Below are positions 60,448 to 64,000 of a stretch of DNA of 64,000 nucleotides, in pieces (within the stretch, counting starts at the first letter, position 1; each line of letters starts with the position of its first letter). This DNA is from Streptomyces sp. CG 926 (GTDB lineage: Bacteria > Actinomycetota > Actinomycetes > Streptomycetales > Streptomycetaceae). A program made the position numbers and the translations under genes. The DNA is taken from contig NZ_QGGZ01000011.1 in assembly GCF_003148825.1 (NCBI RefSeq), positions 186,001 through 250,000 of the forward strand. The letters are read 5' to 3'. The notes below the pieces were generated by a model, which saw only the letters and a program-made list of their open reading frames with translations, searched no databases and was not told the origin of the DNA.

Positions 60448-62604
60448 ATGCGGCCCGTATCGAAGATCGAACGCACGGTGGCGCCTTTCGAGGTCGTCAG
60501 CCCCTACCAGCCCAGCGGCGACCAGCCGGCGGCCATCGCCGAGCTGGAAAAGCGCATCCGTGCAGGTGAGAAGGATGTCGTCCTGCTGGGTGCGACCGGC
60601 ACCGGCAAGTCGGCGACCACGGCCTGGATGATCGAGAAGCTCCAGCGCCCCACCTTGGTCATGGCGCCGAACAAGACGCTCGCCGCCCAGCTGGCGAACG
60701 AGTTCCGCGAGCTCCTGCCGAACAACGCCGTCGAGTATTTCGTCTCGTACTACGACTACTACCAGCCCGAGGCCTACGTTCCGCAGTCGGACACGTACAT
60801 CGAGAAGGACTCCTCGATCAACGAGGAGGTGGAGCGACTGCGCCACTCCGCGACCAACTCGCTCCTGACCCGGCGGGACGTGATCGTCGTCGCGTCCGTG
60901 TCCTGCATCTACGGCCTCGGTACCCCGCAGGAGTACGTCGACCGGATGGTCTCCCTCAAGGTGGGGGAGGAGGTCGACCGGGACCAGCTGCTGCGCCGCT
61001 TCGTGGACATCCAGTACACCCGCAACGACGTCGCCTTCACCCGTGGCACCTTCCGGGTGCGCGGCGACACGATCGAGATCTTCCCGGTCTACGAGGAACT
61101 GGCCGTCCGGATCGAAATGTTCGGCGACGAGATCGAGGCCCTCTCCACCCTGCACCCGCTGACCGGCGAGGTCATCAGTGAGGACCGCGAGCTGTACGTC
61201 TTCCCCGCCAGCCACTACGTCGCCGGCCCCGAGCGCATGGAGAAGGCGGTCCGCGGCATCGAGGCCGAGCTGACCGAGCGCCTCGCCGAGCTGGAGAAGC
61301 AGGGCAAGATGCTGGAGGCGCAGCGGCTGCGCATGCGCACCACCTACGACCTGGAGATGATGCGCCAGATCGGGTCCTGCTCCGGCATCGAGAACTACTC
61401 GCTGCACATGGACGACCGTGAGCGCGGCTCCGCGCCCAACACCCTCATCGACTACTTCCCGGAGGACTTCCTCCTGGTCATCGACGAGTCGCACGTCACC
61501 GTGCCGCAGATCGGCGCCATGTACGAGGGCGACGCCTCCCGCAAGCGCACCCTCGTCGACCACGGGTTCCGACTGCCGTCCGCGCTGGACAACCGGCCCC
61601 TGAAGTGGGAGGAGTTCCAGGAGCGCATCGGGCAGACCGTCTACCTGTCGGCGACCCCCGGGAAGTACGAGCTCTCGCGCGGCGACGGCTTCGTCGAACA
61701 GATCATCCGCCCCACCGGCCTCATCGACCCCGAGGTCGTGGTCAAGCCCACCGAGGGGCAGATCGACGACCTGGTCCACGAGATCCGGCAGCGGGTCGAG
61801 AAGGACGAGCGGATCCTCGTCACCACCCTCACCAAGAAGATGGCCGAGGACCTCACGGACTACTTCCTGGAGCTCGGCATCCAGGTCCGGTACCTGCACA
61901 GCGACGTGGACACCCTGCGCCGCATCGAGCTGCTGCGCGAACTGCGCGCCGGTGAGTACGACGTCCTGGTCGGCATCAACCTGCTCCGCGAGGGCCTCGA
62001 CCTGCCCGAGGTGTCCCTGGTGGCGATCCTCGACGCCGACAAGGAGGGCTTCCTGCGCTCCGGGACCTCCCTGATCCAGACCATCGGCCGAGCCGCGCGC
62101 AACGTGTCCGGCCAGGTCCACATGTACGCGGACAAGATGACCCCGGCGATGGAGAAGGCCATCGACGAGACCAACCGGCGCCGCGAGAAGCAGATCGCCT
62201 ACAACACGGCCAACGGGATCGACCCGCAGCCGCTGCGCAAGAAGATCAACGACATCGTCGCCACCATCGCCCGCGAGGAACTGGACACCGAGGAGCTCCT
62301 CGGCACCGGCTACCGGCAGACGAAGGACGGCAAGGCCGTCAAGGCCCCGGTACCGGCGCTCGGCGGGCGGGCCACCGCGGCCAAGACGGGCGGAAAGGGT
62401 GCGAAGGGCGCGAAGGGGGGCGCCGGTGCCGAGGTGCTCACCGACCGGCCCGCAGCCGAACTGGCCGCGCTCATCGAGCAGATGACCGAGCGCATGCGCG
62501 GGGCGGCCGCCGAGCTGCAGTTCGAGGTCGCGGCCCGGATCCGCGACGAGGTGGGCGAGCTGAAGAAGGAGTTGCGGCAGATGAAGGAAGCGGGCCTCGC
62601 CTGA
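60448..62604 (+). CDS. uvrB: Excinuclease ABC subunit UvrB
   Basis: The 718-residue protein is full length. It has Walker A GATGTGKSATTAWMIEK near 49-65, the damage-gripping beta-hairpin YYDYYQPEAYVPQSDTYIEKD near 102-122, the DESH motif in L-L-V-I-D-E-S-H-V-T-V-P-Q, helicase motif VI Q-T-I-G-R-A-A-R-N-V, and a C-terminal UVR domain for UvrC contact (A-A-E-L-Q-F-E-V-A-A-R-I-R-D-E-V). A Gly/Lys/Ala linker before the UVR domain is longer than in E. coli. It verifies DNA damage in nucleotide excision repair. The first codon lies just after a damage-type promoter. Confidence 0.98.
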   Translation: MRPVSKIERTVAPFEVVSPYQPSGDQPAAIAELEKRIRAGEKDVVLLGATGTGKSATTAWMIEKLQRPTLVMAPNKTLAAQLANEFRELLPNNAVEYFVSYYDYYQPEAYVPQSDTYIEKDSSINEEVERLRHSATNSLLTRRDVIVVASVSCIYGLGTPQEYVDRMVSLKVGEEVDRDQLLRRFVDIQYTRNDVAFTRGTFRVRGDTIEIFPVYEELAVRIEMFGDEIEALSTLHPLTGEVISEDRELYVFPASHYVAGPERMEKAVRGIEAELTERLAELEKQGKMLEAQRLRMRTTYDLEMMRQIGSCSGIENYSLHMDDRERGSAPNTLIDYFPEDFLLVIDESHVTVPQIGAMYEGDASRKRTLVDHGFRLPSALDNRPLKWEEFQERIGQTVYLSATPGKYELSRGDGFVEQIIRPTGLIDPEVVVKPTEGQIDDLVHEIRQRVEKDERILVTTLTKKMAEDLTDYFLELGIQVRYLHSDVDTLRRIELLRELRAGEYDVLVGINLLREGLDLPEVSLVAILDADKEGFLRSGTSLIQTIGRAARNVSGQVHMYADKMTPAMEKAIDETNRRREKQIAYNTANGIDPQPLRKKINDIVATIAREELDTEELLGTGYRQTKDGKAVKAPVPALGGRATAAKTGGKGAKGAKGGAGAEVLTDRPAAELAALIEQMTERMRGAAAELQFEVAARIRDEVGELKKELRQMKEAGLA

Positions 62605-62691
62605 CCGGGAGCCGGTCAGTAGGGTTGGGTCTCAGCCGCAGGTACACGCTGCACGCTCGTCATGGGGCGGGCCAGGGAGAGGGGACAGTAC

Positions 62692-63270
62692 GTGACGGTC
62701 AACATGACCAAGGGTCAGGCCATCAGTCTGCAGAAGGCGGACGGAGGCACGCTGACCGCGGTCCGTATGGGCCTGGGCTGGCAGGCGGCGAAGCGCCGCG
62801 GGCTGTTCGGCTCGCGCACCCGGGAGATCGACCTCGACGCCTCGGCGGTGCTCTTCGCCGACAAGCAGCCCGTCGACGTGGTCTTCTTCCGGCACCTGCA
62901 GAGCGATGACGGCTCTGTGCGCCACACCGGCGACAACCTCGTCGGCGGCGTCGGCCAGGGCGGGGACGACGAGGCGATCCTCGTCGACCTCCAGCGCGTG
63001 CCGGTGCACATCGACCAGATCGTCTTCACGGTGAACTCCTTCACCGGCCAGACGTTCCAGGAAGTGCAGAACGCGTTCTGCCGCATCGTCGACGAGACCA
63101 ACGGCCAGGAACTGGCCCGCTACACCCTCGACGGCGGTGGCCAGTACACCGCGCAGATCATGGCCAAGGTGTCCCGCGTGGGTGCCGGCTGGCAGATGAC
63201 GGCCCTCGGGAACCCGGCCAACGGCCGCACCTTCCAGGACCTCATGCCGGCGATCCTGCCGCACCTGTAG
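62692..63270 (+). CDS. TerD family protein
   Basis: The 192-residue protein is a TerD-type calcium-binding stress protein: M-T-K-G-Q-A-I-S-L near the start, M-G-L-G-W, I-D-L-D-A-S-A-V-L-F, D-G-S-V-R-H-T-G-D-N-L-V-G-G...G-D-D-E-A-I-L-V-D-L and F-T-V-N-S-F-T-G-Q-T-F-Q-E-V. The D-N-x-x-G and G-D-D-E segments hold the usual calcium ligands. TerD proteins are linked to tellurite resistance and, in Streptomyces, to development and stress. GTG 62692 has GAGGGG upstream; ATG 62704 is the alternative. A second Ter-family gene follows after 43 bases. Confidence 0.92.
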   Translation: MTVNMTKGQAISLQKADGGTLTAVRMGLGWQAAKRRGLFGSRTREIDLDASAVLFADKQPVDVVFFRHLQSDDGSVRHTGDNLVGGVGQGGDDEAILVDLQRVPVHIDQIVFTVNSFTGQTFQEVQNAFCRIVDETNGQELARYTLDGGGQYTAQIMAKVSRVGAGWQMTALGNPANGRTFQDLMPAILPHL

Positions 63271-63313
63271 CAGTACCGGACAAGAGAAGAAGGCACGGGG
63301 GAGGGGCTGCACG

Positions 63314-64000
63314 ATGACGGCCGAACTGGTCCGGGGGCAGAACCACCCCGTGTCCCAGAGCCGGGTGGAGATCAGGGTCTCGGCGGGCACGCCTGTGCTC
63401 GCCCTGGCCTCGCTCGCCGACGAACAGGGCCGGTTCTCCGGCAACGGGATACTCGCCCACCCGGGCGCCAGGTCCCTGCCCGGCGTCGAGTCGCCCGCCG
63501 AGCTCGCCGACCGGCACACCTTCGCCGTCGACCTCGACGAGGTCGCGGCGGACGTCCACCGGCTCGGCGTACTGCTCGTCCTGCCGCCCGGCGGCCCGGT
63601 CCGCTTCGGCGCGGTACCGGCCTCCTACGTGGCCGTGGCCGACCCGGAGGGCGCCGAACTCGCCGGATACACCCTGACGGGGCTCGACGCCGAGACGGCC
63701 GTCGTCGCCCTGGAGCTGTACCGGCGCCAGGGCGCGTGGAAGGTCCGCGCCGTGGGCCAGGGCTACGCCGAGGGCCTCGGCGCCCTGCTCACCGACGGCG
63801 GGCTGCCCGCGATGGCGGCCGCGGAGCTGGCCGCCGCCGCGCTGGGCACGATCCCCCGTACCGCGGGGGCCGACGCCACCCTCGCGACCATGCCGACCCT
63901 CGTCGGCGACCTCCGCGCCCCGCAGACCCCGGCGCAGGCCCCCGCGCCCACCCCCGAACCGCCGGACCCGCTCCCCGTCTCCGGGCACCCGTACGCCGGC
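63314..64000 (+). CDS. TerD/TerA-like protein, cut by window edge
   Basis: An open frame of 229 codons starts at ATG 63314 and runs off the window end. It begins M-T-A-E-L-V-R-G-Q-N-H-P-V and shows V-E-I-R-V-S-A-G-T-P-V-L, F-A-V-D-L-D-E-V-A-A-D-V-H-R-L-G-V-L-L-V-L and A-V-V-A-L-E-L-Y-R-R-Q-G-A-W-K-V-R-A-V-G-Q-G-Y-A-E-G-L. These are the strands and the R-R-x-x-x-W-K-x-R-A-x-G-Q-G end pattern of Ter stress-protein domains. The visible part ends in a Pro/Ala/Thr linker, suggesting a second domain beyond the edge. It is probably co-transcribed with the TerD gene 43 bases upstream. Confidence 0.82.
   Translation, partial: MTAELVRGQNHPVSQSRVEIRVSAGTPVLALASLADEQGRFSGNGILAHPGARSLPGVESPAELADRHTFAVDLDEVAADVHRLGVLLVLPPGGPVRFGAVPASYVAVADPEGAELAGYTLTGLDAETAVVALELYRRQGAWKVRAVGQGYAEGLGALLTDGGLPAMAAAELAAAALGTIPRTAGADATLATMPTLVGDLRAPQTPAQAPAPTPEPPDPLPVSGHPYAG

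Overview
The window is chromosomal DNA from a Streptomyces-type actinomycete. It is extremely GC-rich, uses GTG starts often, and carries typical streptomycete families: a long chaplin, LAXTG sortase substrates, an ANTAR response regulator, ALF-repeat, SPW_0924, DUF3068, DUF4184 and TerD proteins. The order pyk / pdtaR / liv transporter / polA / rpsA / coaE / uvrB is, from memory, that of the conserved streptomycete chromosome core, so most of the window looks like ordinary core DNA with accessory genes between.

Layout. 0-16 kb: chorismate mutase, aminopeptidase N, a long hairpin and GC-rich repeat region, a two-gene siderophore-type pair (PLP decarboxylase and diamine N-hydroxylase), a LAXTG-anchored ALF-repeat surface protein, a Tat-exported 5'-nucleotidase, a SIMPL-domain protein, pyruvate kinase, an EF-hand protein, a MarR-type regulator, a histidine phosphatase, and a TetR regulator divergent from an FAD monooxygenase with a clear double operator. 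16-25 kb: a VOC protein, a LAGLIDADG-like protein beside tRNA-Leu(CAA), pdtaR, and a five-gene branched-chain amino acid ABC transporter (livKHMGF) on the minus strand. 25-41 kb: thioesterase, molybdopterin oxidoreductase, DNA polymerase I, DUF4184 membrane protein, a secreted lytic transglycosylase with a Pro-Thr tail, a SPW_0924/DUF3068 pair, HrpB helicase, a methyltransferase, ribosomal protein S1 and a PAC2 protein. 41-64 kb: coaE, TPR protein, small membrane and secreted proteins, an HTH/transmembrane protein, an SNF2 helicase/SWIM operon, HAD protein, chaplin, DUF2293, cupins, a WGR/beta-propeller protein, a kinase-like protein, the psuG/psuK-type pair, methyltransferase, MFS transporter, O6-alkylguanine methyltransferase, secreted GDPD, uvrB, and two TerD-family genes, the last cut by the window edge.

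The main unifying signal is regulatory. polA, the SNF2/SWIM operon, the WGR gene and uvrB each carry a promoter of the form (T)TGTCRGTG-N8-TAnnnT, and ogt carries a weaker variant. This is the RecA-NDp/PafBC-type DNA-damage promoter known from mycobacteria. It ties a poorly characterised WGR/beta-propeller protein and the SNF2/SWIM pair to known repair genes. Other points of interest are a G-quadruplex/hairpin element behind pepN, an orphan hydroxamate-precursor gene pair, a tRNA-Leu with a short variable loop, a structured rpsA leader, and a chaplin whose second domain has lost both cysteines. No insertion sequence, CRISPR array, rRNA gene or replication origin was recognised.
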